A stretch of 64,000 nucleotides of DNA from Nonomuraea sp. PA05 (GCF_008086045.1 NZ_VSEY01000033.1:98979-162978), one strand, 5' to 3'; shown: positions 17,514-27,970, counted from the first letter of the stretch. Notes: generated by a model not told the origin, from the sequence alone. Program-made: numbers and translations.

Positions 17514-17580
17514 GAGGAGGCCTCCTGGAGGGGTGAAGCAGGTGTCCTGTCATGCTATCGGGCACCTGCTCCGCGGGCGG

Positions 17581-18531
17581 CTACTTGACGCTAACCCAGA
17601 ATTTGCTGCTGTTGGCGACGCGGTAGCGGACGTAGAAGAGCCAGAGGTTATGTCCAGCCGTCTGGTTGTGATCTGCTCTCACTGTACGGGCTGACGCGTT
17701 TTCGTAGAGAACTCATTTGCCGTCGAGTCCCACGAAGCCATACCCCATCCCTTGTTTTATTGAGGCGAACGGGAACTCATCACACTCCTTGCCTTGATTA
17801 ACCCAGTTCGGGTAGTAGGTTTGACAAACCACCGTGGTTCGATAACGGCCACCTTTTCCATCCGGCGCCAGTTCATCTTTCCCAACGTAGGTGAGGGCCT
17901 TTTCTGACGGATTTCGACGCCGCCAGGGAGGAAGCGGGGCGCGTCATAATGCCCTGGCACGTCCTTCTTTACTGTGCCAAAGTCGTTCCGCTTAGGCGGA
18001 GGGCTCCTTGTAGGGGCCCATTGGCTCGCTGTCGCATCGGACGGTGGGAACGAGAGGGTCTTTTCTGCTCGGAACGCGCTCGATTTCGGCTTTGCCCACA
18101 AGGGCACCTTGGCGTTGGCTGCAAATATCCAGTTCGGGTGGTAGAGCCAGATTGTCGGCTTGATGGTGCAGGTTGCGTAGTATCGCCGTTCGATCTGAAG
18201 AGGAACTCGTCGTAGCCGTCCGAGATCCACTTGCTCAGGGTGTCGAGGCGCCGTTCTCCAACGATCCAGTCGCAGGTAGAGCCATCTGGCCCGATCGAGC
18301 CCGTTCTTGATCACCTTGATGTTCTTCGCTGCAGTGGAGACGGAGATGTCCCGAGGGTGAAGTCCTGAGCCGCCAACGGATCCCGTGCCCAGTACTACTC
18401 CGCTGCCATCCTGGTTCCCAAGGTACGTGTTCCTTACGAGCGACGTCCCCATCATGACGCCGTTCTTGATGGGCTCTGCAGGCAAGCCGGTCAGGGGGGC
18501 TACATCGTGAACACCCCATCCCTTCCATCAT
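17581..18531 (-). pseudogene. decayed protein with NucA/NucB-type nuclease C-terminus
   Basis: The 3' part reads VCQTYYPNWVNQGKECDEFP then FASIKQGMGYGFVGLDGK, the CDEFPFAS signature of NucA/NucB-like deoxyribonucleases. An in-frame TGA at 17713-17715 follows. The same frame then continues with DHNQTAGHNLWLFYVRY and ends FWVSVK before TAG at 17581, matching the family's terminal region. Upstream, coding shifts frame at least twice (RRLDTLSKWISDGYDEFLF in one frame, TIKPTIWLYHPNWIFAANAK in another). The gene therefore carries both frameshifts and a nonsense codon. Secreted DNase or polymorphic-toxin origin is inferred. Confidence 0.65.
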
Positions 18532-18631
18532 CCGTTCGCTGATGCATGGAAGAAGTACTTGCGATAGATGTGCACTAAACTGTGGATCTCCGGATGCCCA
18601 TGGCGGACAGTCGATTCGACGAGGACGGAAC

Positions 18632-19135
18632 GTGCCGGTGACTGATCAGATCGACGTCAAGCTCGCGCCGGTCTCGGTGGAAACGTTCATGCTCCGGGTC
18701 GGGTCCGGCGGACGCTGGTTCTACCGACGGCTCACCGCAGTGCCCGGCCAGGGCGAGAGCCCGGACGACGTCGCCCGCCGGCTCGGCGGGCTGCCCAGCG
18801 ACGAGCCGTCCACGGTCGTGCACTCGACGAGCTGGCGTCACCGGCCGGAGGGGCAGGTGGTGCTGACCTATGCCGTATGCCCCGACCCGGCGCCGCACCT
18901 CCCCGCAGAGGAGCTGCCCTTTCTGGACATCGCGCAGGGCAGCGCTCCGGCTGCACCCACGCCGGAGCGCATCAGCATCACCAACGTGGCCAGCCACGCG
19001 ATCCGCCACCTGGCCTTCCTGCTGGCCACCGATGCCATGGTGCGCCGGGTGTTGCTGGACCATCCGCCCGTCGCCGGGGCGCTGGAAGAACTCGCCCCGC
19101 TGACCATGACACGGCTGGACGACATCTCCGCGTAG
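18632..19135 (+). CDS. conserved actinomycete hypothetical protein
   Basis: About 167 residues from GTG 18632, with GAGGA 6 nt upstream. Upstream in-frame sequence reads like non-coding DNA. There is no signal peptide or membrane segment. The protein is alpha/beta mixed with a central stretch VLTYAVCPDPAPHLPAEELP and a helical end (ASHAIRHLAFLLATDAMV). I do not recognise a named family. It is convergent with the ABC transporter pair downstream. Confidence 0.6.
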   Translation: MPVTDQIDVKLAPVSVETFMLRVGSGGRWFYRRLTAVPGQGESPDDVARRLGGLPSDEPSTVVHSTSWRHRPEGQVVLTYAVCPDPAPHLPAEELPFLDIAQGSAPAAPTPERISITNVASHAIRHLAFLLATDAMVRRVLLDHPPVAGALEELAPLTMTRLDDISA

Positions 19136-19188
19136 AGCGGGAAGGTGGTGGCGCTCCCGCGTGGGAAGATCGCTGATGAGGTGGGACC

Positions 19189-20969
<1,781 letters not shown>

Positions 20970-20973
<4 letters not shown>

Positions 20974-22688
20974 CGGGCGGCTCCGTTCTGGGCGGCGACC
21001 AGCCGGGCGTAGGCGCCTTGACCGGCGAGGAGTTCGCCGGGCGGCCCGGCCTCGGTGATGCGGCCGTCGGCCATGACGATGACCCGGTCGGCGGTCTGGA
21101 CGGTGGACAGCCGGTGGGCGATCATCAGCGTGGTCCGGCCGCCGGACAGGGTGTCGAGGGCGTGCTGGATGGCCGATTCGTTGGCGGCGTCAACGCTGGA
21201 GGTGGCCTCGTCGAGGACGAGGATGGGGGCGTCCTTGAGCAGGGCGCGGGCGATGGCGATGCGCTGGCGTTCACCGCCGGAGAGCTTGAGCCCGCGCTCA
21301 CCGACGACGGTGTCGTAGCCGTCGGGCAGGGCGGTGATGAAGTCGTGGGCTTGGGCGGCGCGGGCGGCGGCTTCGACCTGCTCGTCGGTGGCGCCGGGGC
21401 GGGCGAGGGCGAGGTTGCGGCGGACGGTGCCGTGGAAGAGGTAGGTGTCCTGGGAGACGACGGCGACCAGGGCGCGCAGCCGGTCGAGGGGCAGGTCGCG
21501 CACGTCGATGCCGTTGATCGCGACCCGGCCGGAGGGGGTGTCGAAGAAGCGCAGCAGGAGCGAGGCGACGGTGGTCTTGCCTGCGCCGGAGCGGCCCACC
21601 AGGGCGACGCGTTCGCCTGGCGCGATGTCGAGCGAGAAGCCGTCCAGGGCGGCCCGGTCACGGCCCGAGTAGGTGTACGTCACGTTCTCGAAGGTCACGG
21701 AGGGCGGGCCGGTCAGCCCGAGCGGAGTGGTGCCCTGTTCGGGTTCGGGGGTGTCGAGGATCTCGAAGACGGCCTTGAGGGAAGGGATGGCGTTGTAGCT
21801 GGAGTGGTAGGCGGACTCCAGCTCCTTCAGCGGCCGGAAGCTCTCGGCGGTGAGCAGCAGGATGAGGAGCAGCTCGGTGACGGTCAGCTCGCCGGCGGCC
21901 AGCCGCAGCGCGCCGGTTCCGAGCGCCACGGCGGTGCCCAGTCCGGTGATGAGCGCAACGCCGCCGACGTAGCCGATGACGACGGCCATGAGGCGGATGG
22001 AGTCGCGGCAGAACCGGTCGGCCAGGCGGCCCAGCTCGGCGCCGCGCCGGCCGCTGGCGTTGAACGCCTTGAGCGTGGCCATGCCCTGCAGCGCGTCGAG
22101 GTTCTCGGCGTACAGGCCCTTGTAGCCGCGGAACCAGGCGGCGTTGCGGTCGCGCAGCACCCGGTCCGACACCAGCGGCAGCACGGGCAGCAGCAGCGCG
22201 CACGCCAGCACCACGCCGCCGACCAGGGGGTCCAGGGTGAACAGGTACGCGGTCACGGCGATCGCGCCGAGGACGGAGGCGATGACCTGGGGCAGGAACC
22301 TGCCGATGTAGGCGTCCGCCGTCTCGATGCCGTCCACCAGCGTGGTCTGTGACGAGCCGGTGCGCCCGCGCTGGGCGTAGGCGGGGCCGAGCCGCAGCAG
22401 TTTGCCGGTCAGACGGCGGCGCAGCTCGGCCTTGACCGCGCCCGAGGTGCGCAGCGCGACGGACTCGCGCACGGCCAGCGCGGCGCTGCGGACGAGCTGC
22501 AGGGCGACGATGGCGGCGACCGGCCAGAGAATGGAGTCGGCGCCCTGGCCGGCGAAGATCCGGGCCAGGGCCTGGGCGATGAGCACGCCCTGGCCGACGT
22601 AGGTGGCCGTGATGGACAGCAACAGCAGGACGAGCCCTGCCAGGCGCCATCGGATGGACGGTGACAGCGCTAACAGCCGGGGGATCAC
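20970..22688 (-). CDS. ABC half-transporter (CydDC/YbtPQ-like), first subunit
   Basis: 572 residues. Six transmembrane helices are followed by an ATPase with GRSGAGKTT, LSGGERQR, VLDEATSS and IAHRLST. The start at 22688 overlaps the TGA of the FecE-like remnant by 4 nt, so the original operon ran binding protein, permease, ATPase, then these two exporter-fold proteins. The same gene set is intact at 52-59 kb. YbtPQ and IrtAB are precedents for this fold working in metal-siderophore import. Export of a modified peptide is the alternative. Confidence 0.88.
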
Positions 22689-23229
22689 TGTTCCTCCTTG
22701 AGCCGTTCGAAGACGAGCTGGGTGCGTTGCAGGGCGCGCACCCCGTACACCTCGGAGATCAGTGCGGTGAGGACGTCCGCGGGCGGCCCGCCGGCCACGA
22801 TGCGGCCGGCGCTCATCACGTACAGTCCTGCAGCACCGCGCCGACGACCGACAGCCCGGCCCCGACGAGCAGCGCGAGCAGGGCGCGCGGCAGCCGGAAC
22901 TCCCGCACGATCTGCGGGATCTTGTCGTAGGTCTCCTTCTGGCCGGGCAGGAAGGCGCTCTCGCCGAAGAAGGTGCGCCCCGCGATCCGGTCGCCCAGCC
23001 CGAGCGCGAGCAGCGTCTCCAGGGACGGGTGGTAGCCGGTCACCACCTTGGACGGCGGCTGGTCGAAGGTGAGCTCGCGCCCGCAGTTCTCGATCGTGAC
23101 AGGGAACCCGGTTCGCGGGGCCGCCGCTTGTGGCTGCGGGGCGGGGGCCTGACCGCACGCGGCCAGGGTGAGTGCCGCCGTCACGAGGGCTGGCAGCCTG
23201 AGCGGGACGGGGCGGGGCGGGCGGCTCAT
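22685..23229 (-). pseudogene. collapsed metal-siderophore ABC operon (binding protein-permease-ATPase remnants)
   Basis: From ATG 23229: a lipoprotein signal (LTLAACG), then a periplasmic-binding-protein start (TIENCGRELTFDQPP, VVTGYHPSLETLLALGLGD) to about residue 110. At about 22899 it runs in frame into a FecCD permease fragment, FRLPRALLALLVGAGLSVVG AVLQ, of only 24 residues. A second junction near 22827 leads in another frame into the C-terminus of a FecE-type ATPase (VMSAGRIVAGGPPADVLTAL). About two thirds of the binding protein, nearly all of the permease and most of the ATPase are missing. CCGGAG precedes the start. Confidence 0.8.
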
Positions 23230-23286
23230 GCGGTGAGTCTCCGGAAGTGAGCGGTCGAATGATCGTGAAGCGGAAAACACCACATT

Positions 23287-23320
23287 CTGCTCATATGACG
23301 CAAATGCAAGCAAGTTGCAA
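23287..23320 (-). promoter_or_regulatory. two abutting Nur-type boxes before the importer remnant
   Basis: Box 1 is CTGCTCATATGACGCAA (23287-23303). Box 2 is ATGCAAGCAAGTTGCAA (23304-23320), which misses the Streptomyces Nur consensus tTGCaa-N5-ttGCAA only at its first base. The boxes touch with no spacer, 58-91 nt upstream of the ATG at 23229. Nur is the nickel-responsive Fur-family repressor, so this unit is predicted to be derepressed when nickel is scarce. Confidence 0.7.
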
Positions 23321-23355
23321 TAGACGACCACACGCCACCACGGTGAGTAGACGTC

Positions 23356-24375
23356 TCATGCCGTGACCACCGCCTCCAGCAACGCCTGGTCGCGGGTGAT
23401 GAGCGCGAGGGTGCCGACCCGCGACTCCTTCCACGCCGCGAGCCTGTCGATGATGCGGGGCAGCGGCCCCAGCAGGGCGACCTCGTCCAGCAACGCATCC
23501 GGCACGGCGGCGATGGCCTCGGCGCGGTGCCCCTCGCGGTGGTGGGCGCGGACGGTCTCGGCCTCGGCCTCGAAGCCGATCGCGCGGGCCAGATCGAAGT
23601 AGGTGTTGCGGACACCGGGCACGTCCGGGCCGAGGTAGGCGGCGTACAGGGGACGTAACTCGTCGCGGGCCCTGTCGAGATCGCGCGTGCGAGCCGCGTG
23701 CGTGATCACAACGATGTCCACCTCGCCGGGATCCCGGCCCGCGCGCTTGAGACCCTCGTCCAGAGGCGCGGTGATGACCTTTTCGCGTTCGGGGGAGTAG
23801 AAGCCGGGCAACCAGCCGTCGGCGATCTCCCCGGCGAGCCGGACCATGCCGGGCCCGATGCCGGCCAGATACGTCGGGATCGTGGTGCGCACCGGGTTGA
23901 GCAGGACCTTGACCGGGCGGGCGCGGCCGGTCGAGCCGGGGCCGTGATAGGGCAGCCGGTAGTGCTCGCCGTCGTGGGTGACGCGCTCGTCCGCTCTGAT
24001 CGCCTTGCGCAGGATCTCGACGTATTCGCGGGTACGGGCCAGCGGCTTGCCGTACGGGACGCCGTGCCAGCCCTCCACGATCCACGGCACCGACACCCCG
24101 AGCCCGAGCAGCAGCCGCCCTTCGGACAGGATGTCCAGGGTCAGCGCGGTCATCGCGGTGTTGGCGGGGGTACGGCCGGCCAGTTGCAGGATGCCGGTGC
24201 CGAGCTTGATCCGCTCGGTCCTGGCAGCAAGGTAGGCCAGCACGCTCACGCCGTCGGCGCCGTACTCCTCCACGCTCCACACCGAGTCCACACCGATCCG
24301 GTCGGCGTGCTCGACCAGCGGGAGGATCTCCGTCATCGGCTCCCCGTGGTAACCGAGGGCCAGTCCGATCCGCAT
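23356..24375 (-). CDS. LLM-class (F420/FMN-dependent) oxidoreductase
   Basis: 339 residues with the luciferase-like TIM-barrel layout: GLALGYHGEPMTEILPLVEH at the start, a middle segment RTERIKLGTGILQLAGRTPA, then the family motif LSEGRLLLGLGVS and TYLAGIGPGMVRLAGEIADG. ATG 24375 has AAGGAG 9 nt upstream and follows the YcaO stop by 13 nt, so they are one operon. The usual cofactor is F420. In this locus it is the only redox enzyme and could oxidise azolines to azoles or reduce a backbone bond; that role is inferred. Confidence 0.88.
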   Translation of the reverse strand: MRIGLALGYHGEPMTEILPLVEHADRIGVDSVWSVEEYGADGVSVLAYLAARTERIKLGTGILQLAGRTPANTAMTALTLDILSEGRLLLGLGVSVPWIVEGWHGVPYGKPLARTREYVEILRKAIRADERVTHDGEHYRLPYHGPGSTGRARPVKVLLNPVRTTIPTYLAGIGPGMVRLAGEIADGWLPGFYSPEREKVITAPLDEGLKRAGRDPGEVDIVVITHAARTRDLDRARDELRPLYAAYLGPDVPGVRNTYFDLARAIGFEAEAETVRAHHREGHRAEAIAAVPDALLDEVALLGPLPRIIDRLAAWKESRVGTLALITRDQALLEAVVTA

Positions 24376-24388
24376 CTCGGGGTGCTCC

Positions 24389-26404
24389 TTAGGCGAAGGG
24401 CAGGGGGTCGAGGACCGGCTCGGCCGTGGCGAGCCGGTCTCCGCCGAGGAAGGGGAAGGCCGCGGGCGCGTTGCCGTACAGGCCGGGCACCACGACGCGC
24501 ACCACGCGCAGTCCGGTGGCGCGCACGTCGGGGGTGGTCAGATCGACCGAGACCGCGCGGAGGCCGGCCTCCGACAGTCGCGCGAGGTAGTCGTCGGGGT
24601 CCACGGCGGCGGGACGCGGGCCCGCGACCGGGTGGCGCAGCCGGTCCAGCAGCGGGCCCTGCATGCGCGGGTCAAGGAAGAGCTGCAGGTTGAGTTCCAG
24701 GTCGGTCAGGTCGTGCCAGTCGGGACGGAACGCGTCCCGGTAGGTCCTGTCGACCCGGAACGGCCGGTAGGGGTGGTCGGACGTGCGCCACACGGGAGCG
24801 TCACCGTCCAGCAGGCCGAGGCTCATGGTGTACGACACCACCGCCTCGGTGAAGGCCTTGGCCGCCGCCGTCTCCGGGGCGGAGCGGCAGGCGGTGCCGA
24901 AGGCCACGACCTGCCGGGCGTGATCCTCCAGGAAGACGCCGATGACCGGCACGCCGAACGCCGAGGGGATCGCCAGGAAGGTCACCGACAAACCGCGCCG
25001 CTCCGCCTCCGCGACCGGCCGGGCCAGCTCGTCAGGGATGAAGCGGACGGCCTGCTCCCCGCGCAGCCACCACAGCGTGACGGCATCACGTTCGAACAGC
25101 TCCTCCAGCGCCGACCGCTCGGCCCGCTGCCGGTTGGAGCCGGCGGCGATGCCGGCGTTGGCGTGCATGCTGATGTGCGGCGGGCGCGTGTAGTTGAGGT
25201 AGACCAGCGTGGCTGGCACGAGGACGTCCTTGCCGCTCACCAGGTCGCGGCCGGTCGCCCACTCGATGGGCAGCTCACGGGTCAAGGGAGTGAAAGGGAA
25301 GCCGGGCGCCGCGTACTGGTGCGGGGCGTACAGGGCGAGACCGGCCGGATCGATCGCCTCGGCGTCCAGACCGGAGTACGCGGTACGGGGCAGGCCATCG
25401 GGGACGGCGTTGCCGCAGTAACGTTCCACCGCCTCGCCGATCGCGGCCTTCCTGGCCTGGTTCTTGTCGAACGCGGCGCCGCCTGCCACCCGGTCGGCCT
25501 TCCACGAGGCGAAGCGATCGGTGGCCGAGACGTAGGCCCGGTAGATGACGCAGGAGTCGAGCGCGCTCGTCGCCCGCACCACCCGCGTGATCAGGCCGAA
25601 CTCCGAGTCGACGAGTTGCTCCGGCGTGGCGGTCCAGTTCCAGCCCGGCCGTGGCAGGGGCAGGACGGGGCGGCGGGTCAGCGACCTCCCGAGGATGGTC
25701 TGATGGCCCTCGTCAGGGAGAGGCCGTCCGGACAGGACGCAGAGCACGTCGTCGGCCAGCATCCCGGCCACGAGCCCGTTCGCGACCCGCTCCGGTCCGC
25801 CTGTCAGAGCGTCATCGCGGTCGAGGTGTTCCCACAAGGTCAGCAGCTCGTCCGGGAGGCGGGCGGCGGCGAGCCGGCGGGCACGGGTGTCCGCGTAGGT
25901 GGCGGTGCGGCCGGGGATGGTGCACGGCCCGATCCGGATCGCCGGGCCGTCGGTATGGCAGCGGTGCCACGGGATGCCGGCGTCGGCGCAGAGCCGGTCG
26001 ATGCGCCGCCATTCGGCATCGGGCAGCCGGTCGGCGCAGGCGACGACCATGTCCACCCCGTCGGTGGAGTCCAGCGGACCGCGGACCACTTTGACGTGCT
26101 CTTGCAGGAGAGCGGTGGTCAGGTCGGCGAGGAGGGACTCCCCGGTCAGGTGGACGACGTGCCCGGTCAGGGGGCGAGCGGTCTCCAGGGGGACGAGAAC
26201 GCCGCGCCGCTCCAGGGCCTGCAGCAGCTCGGCCAGGTCATCCTGGATCGGGATGGTCCCTGCCAGGGCTTCGGGAAGGAGCCGCATCAGCGTGTCGGGA
26301 GTGAGGATCCGGGTCACGCGGCCGTCGGGCTCATGGCAGCGCCAGACGCCGTCGGCGCCCGGAGTGAGCTGGTGTCCGGGGGCGACGCGGAGCGATCGGG
26401 TCAT
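24389..26404 (-). CDS. YcaO cyclodehydratase fused to E1-like leader-binding domain (locus 1)
   Basis: 671 residues from ATG 26404 (GGAGG 8 nt upstream). Residues 1-75 form a winged-helix-like leader-binding region. Residues 80-190 are a degenerate ThiF/E1-like domain (DMVVACADRLPDAEWRRID, IPGRTATYADTRARRLA). From about 270 onward is the YcaO ATP-binding domain, with IGEAVERYCG and SALEELFERDAVTLWW as the nucleotide/Mg motifs, ending PLPFA, a variant of the Pro-rich C-terminus of azoline-forming YcaOs. It installs azolines, or thio/amidines, on a ribosomal peptide. It is 75 nt downstream of the precursor gene and clearly homologous to the YcaO at 49809-51968. Confidence 0.93.
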   Translation of the reverse strand: MTRSLRVAPGHQLTPGADGVWRCHEPDGRVTRILTPDTLMRLLPEALAGTIPIQDDLAELLQALERRGVLVPLETARPLTGHVVHLTGESLLADLTTALLQEHVKVVRGPLDSTDGVDMVVACADRLPDAEWRRIDRLCADAGIPWHRCHTDGPAIRIGPCTIPGRTATYADTRARRLAAARLPDELLTLWEHLDRDDALTGGPERVANGLVAGMLADDVLCVLSGRPLPDEGHQTILGRSLTRRPVLPLPRPGWNWTATPEQLVDSEFGLITRVVRATSALDSCVIYRAYVSATDRFASWKADRVAGGAAFDKNQARKAAIGEAVERYCGNAVPDGLPRTAYSGLDAEAIDPAGLALYAPHQYAAPGFPFTPLTRELPIEWATGRDLVSGKDVLVPATLVYLNYTRPPHISMHANAGIAAGSNRQRAERSALEELFERDAVTLWWLRGEQAVRFIPDELARPVAEAERRGLSVTFLAIPSAFGVPVIGVFLEDHARQVVAFGTACRSAPETAAAKAFTEAVVSYTMSLGLLDGDAPVWRTSDHPYRPFRVDRTYRDAFRPDWHDLTDLELNLQLFLDPRMQGPLLDRLRHPVAGPRPAAVDPDDYLARLSEAGLRAVSVDLTTPDVRATGLRVVRVVVPGLYGNAPAAFPFLGGDRLATAEPVLDPLPFA

Positions 26405-26478
26405 CCGGCTGGCCTCCGGAATCGGGCGGGGAACGGGGCTGGGGTGCGGGAGACCGAGGCGCGGCCTCCCGCGGTCGA

Positions 26479-26586
26479 TCACTTGTCGTCGTCCTCGTTC
26501 CAGGCGAACGCGGTGTCGACTGCCGGCGTGTGAGCCCTCACGCAGACGGTGGAGTCCTCGATCTCCTCGAATGCGACGTGTGCCAT
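26479..26586 (-). CDS. candidate RiPP precursor peptide, locus 1
   Basis: 35-residue peptide with a strong ribosome binding site (AAGGAGG, 6 nt spacing). The N-terminal part MAHVAFEEIEDS is acidic and leader-like. The core region STVCVRAHTPAVDTAFAW has one Cys, Ser, three Thr and one His, and ends with an acidic tail NEDDDK. It directly precedes the YcaO gene and is the first gene after tandem Nur boxes. It shares TV-x4-H-[TS]-x(4,5)-AF-x-W with the locus 2 peptide. The Cys, Thr and Ser are possible azoline sites. An alternative ATG two codons upstream abuts the Shine-Dalgarno and is unlikely. Confidence 0.75.
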   Translation of the reverse strand: MAHVAFEEIEDSTVCVRAHTPAVDTAFAWNEDDDK

Positions 26587-26608
26587 GGCCATCCTCCTTG
26601 TGGATAGC

Positions 26609-26642
26609 TTGCAGGTTCCTCGCAATTGCGAGTTATTCGCAA
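26609..26642 (-). promoter_or_regulatory. two abutting Nur-type boxes before the precursor/YcaO operon
   Basis: TTGCAGGTTCCTCGCAA (26609-26625) and TTGCGAGTTATTCGCAA (26626-26642) each match TTGC-N9-GCAA, the invariant core of the Nur consensus, and touch without spacer. They lie 23-56 nt upstream of the precursor ATG at 26586, a position suited to block transcription. The arrangement is identical to the boxes at 23287-23320. Confidence 0.72.
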
Positions 26643-26731
26643 TAGGCACGTTAGGTGGCGCTTCCAGAGGGGTCAACAGCCAATCGCCGCCCAGAACGGC
26701 GGACCAATCCCTTGACGCCGGAATCCGGGCG

Positions 26732-27295
26732 CTACCGGCCGCCGTCTCTACCGGTGAGTGGCTGCTTCAGCATGATCAGCCTGACCCTGTCCCCGGCGTT
26801 GAGCAGCGCTGCCACGCGCCAGCCCCTGCGGCGGTACAGCCCGAGCGCCGCGCCCGCGCGCGGATGCGTGGTCAGCCACCACGACGCTCCCGGAGCGGCC
26901 GACACCAGCGCGTCGTGCAGCCGCGCCCCGAGCCCATGTCCCTGCATCGTGGGCAGGACCGCCAGCTCCCGGAGGGTGAGGTCCTCTCGCGGCAGCCGGG
27001 AGGCCAGCAGGGCGAGCCGGGAGCAGCGCACACCATAGGCGAACCCGTGCACCTGATCGCCGTGAAACGCCGCCGCGAACGTCAACCCTGGCCTGTGCAG
27101 GTCGGCGGCGAGCCGTTCGGCGACCGACTCCCTCGGCTCGGACCAGGGCGGAAGGGCGAAGACCTGGCCCGCCACCTCCGCGACAGCGGCCAGCATGCCG
27201 GTCACCTCCGCCGCCGGGACGAGCCGGATCTCGATGATGGCGGCGCCCGCCTGGCCCTGCGGACCAAGCTGTGGCCAGGCGGGCGTCGCCGGCAT
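26732..27295 (-). CDS. GNAT family N-acetyltransferase
   Basis: 187 residues. The acetyl-CoA binding motif is LTLRELAVLPTMQGHGLGARLHDAL (R/Q-x-x-G-x-G/A near residues 112-120), and a C-terminal beta-bulge region includes GLYRRRGWRVAALL. It starts 12 nt after the sodF stop and is probably cotranscribed with it, hence indirectly under the same Nur-type promoter. The substrate is unknown; it could modify the peptide, a protein or an unrelated amine. The start is uncertain, since the first 20 residues are weakly conserved-looking. Confidence 0.8.
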   Translation of the reverse strand: MPATPAWPQLGPQGQAGAAIIEIRLVPAAEVTGMLAAVAEVAGQVFALPPWSEPRESVAERLAADLHRPGLTFAAAFHGDQVHGFAYGVRCSRLALLASRLPREDLTLRELAVLPTMQGHGLGARLHDALVSAAPGASWWLTTHPRAGAALGLYRRRGWRVAALLNAGDRVRLIMLKQPLTGRDGGR

Positions 27296-27306
27296 GGGGG
27301 TGCGCG

Positions 27307-27909
27307 TCAGACGCCGCGGGCGGCGTCGTAGCGGGCGATGACGTCATTCCAGTTGATCAGGCCCCACAGCTTCTCCACGTAGTCCGGGCGGACGTTGCGG
27401 TACTGCAGGTAGTAGGCGTGCTCCCAGGCGTCGAACACGAGCAGCGGGGTGGTGTTCATGCCGACGTTGCCGTGGTGGTCGTAGACCTGCTCGACCACCA
27501 GCCGGCGACCCAGCGGCTCCCAGGCCAGCACGCCCCAGCCCGAACCCTGCACGGTGGCGGTGGCCGTGGTGAGCTGCTTCTTGAAGGCGTCGAACGAGCC
27601 GAAGTGCTCGGTGATGGCGTCGCCGAGCTCGCCGTCGGGGCGGTCGCCGCCGTCGGGGGACAGGTTCTGCCAGAAGATCGTGTGCAGCACGTGGCCCGAC
27701 AGGTTGAACGCGTAGGTCTTCTCCAGCCCGACCAGGCCGCCGAACTCGCTCTTGTCGCGGGCTTCGGCCAGCTTCTCCAGGGTGTCGTTGGCGCCCTTGA
27801 CGTAGGCGGCGTGGTGCTTGGCGTGGTGCAGCTCAAGGATCTCGCCGGTGATCGCGGGCTCCAGTGCCGCGTAGTCGTACGGCATGTCCGGAAGGGTGTA
27901 CTGCCCCAT
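27307..27909 (-). CDS. sodF: superoxide dismutase, Fe/Mn family
   Basis: 200 residues, full length. Metal ligands fall in the usual places: His in ILELHHAKHH, His in LSGHVLHTIFW, and Asp/His in the DAWEHAYYLQY motif. It detoxifies superoxide in the cytoplasm. In Streptomyces the iron enzyme SodF is repressed by nickel-bound Nur and replaces the nickel enzyme when nickel is scarce. Two Nur-like boxes begin 28 nt upstream of this start, consistent with that switch. No sodN gene is in the window. Confidence 0.93.
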   Translation of the reverse strand: MGQYTLPDMPYDYAALEPAITGEILELHHAKHHAAYVKGANDTLEKLAEARDKSEFGGLVGLEKTYAFNLSGHVLHTIFWQNLSPDGGDRPDGELGDAITEHFGSFDAFKKQLTTATATVQGSGWGVLAWEPLGRRLVVEQVYDHHGNVGMNTTPLLVFDAWEHAYYLQYRNVRPDYVEKLWGLINWNDVIARYDAARGV

Positions 27910-27936
27910 GAGCTATCTCTCCTCAAAATCTCGTAC

Positions 27937-27970
27937 TTGCATATATCTCGCAATTACCATAGCTCTGCAA
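27937..27970 (-). promoter_or_regulatory. Nur-type boxes before sodF
   Basis: TTGCATATATCTCGCAA (27937-27953) matches the Nur core TTGC-N9-GCAA. It is abutted by TTACCATAGCTCTGCAA (27954-27970), which has one core mismatch. They lie 28-61 nt upstream of the sodF ATG. This provides an internal control: sodF is a known Nur target in Streptomyces. Confidence 0.72.

Noticed and set aside
22816..23331. Intact small binding-protein gene of 171 codons
   Set aside because: Codons before 23229 lie over the Nur boxes, and the C-terminal 24 residues are a piece of FecCD permease; the binding protein is only about one third present.
24389..26586. SagB-like azoline dehydrogenase in locus 1
   Set aside because: No nitroreductase-fold protein is encoded; the only redox enzyme is the LLM-class oxidoreductase.
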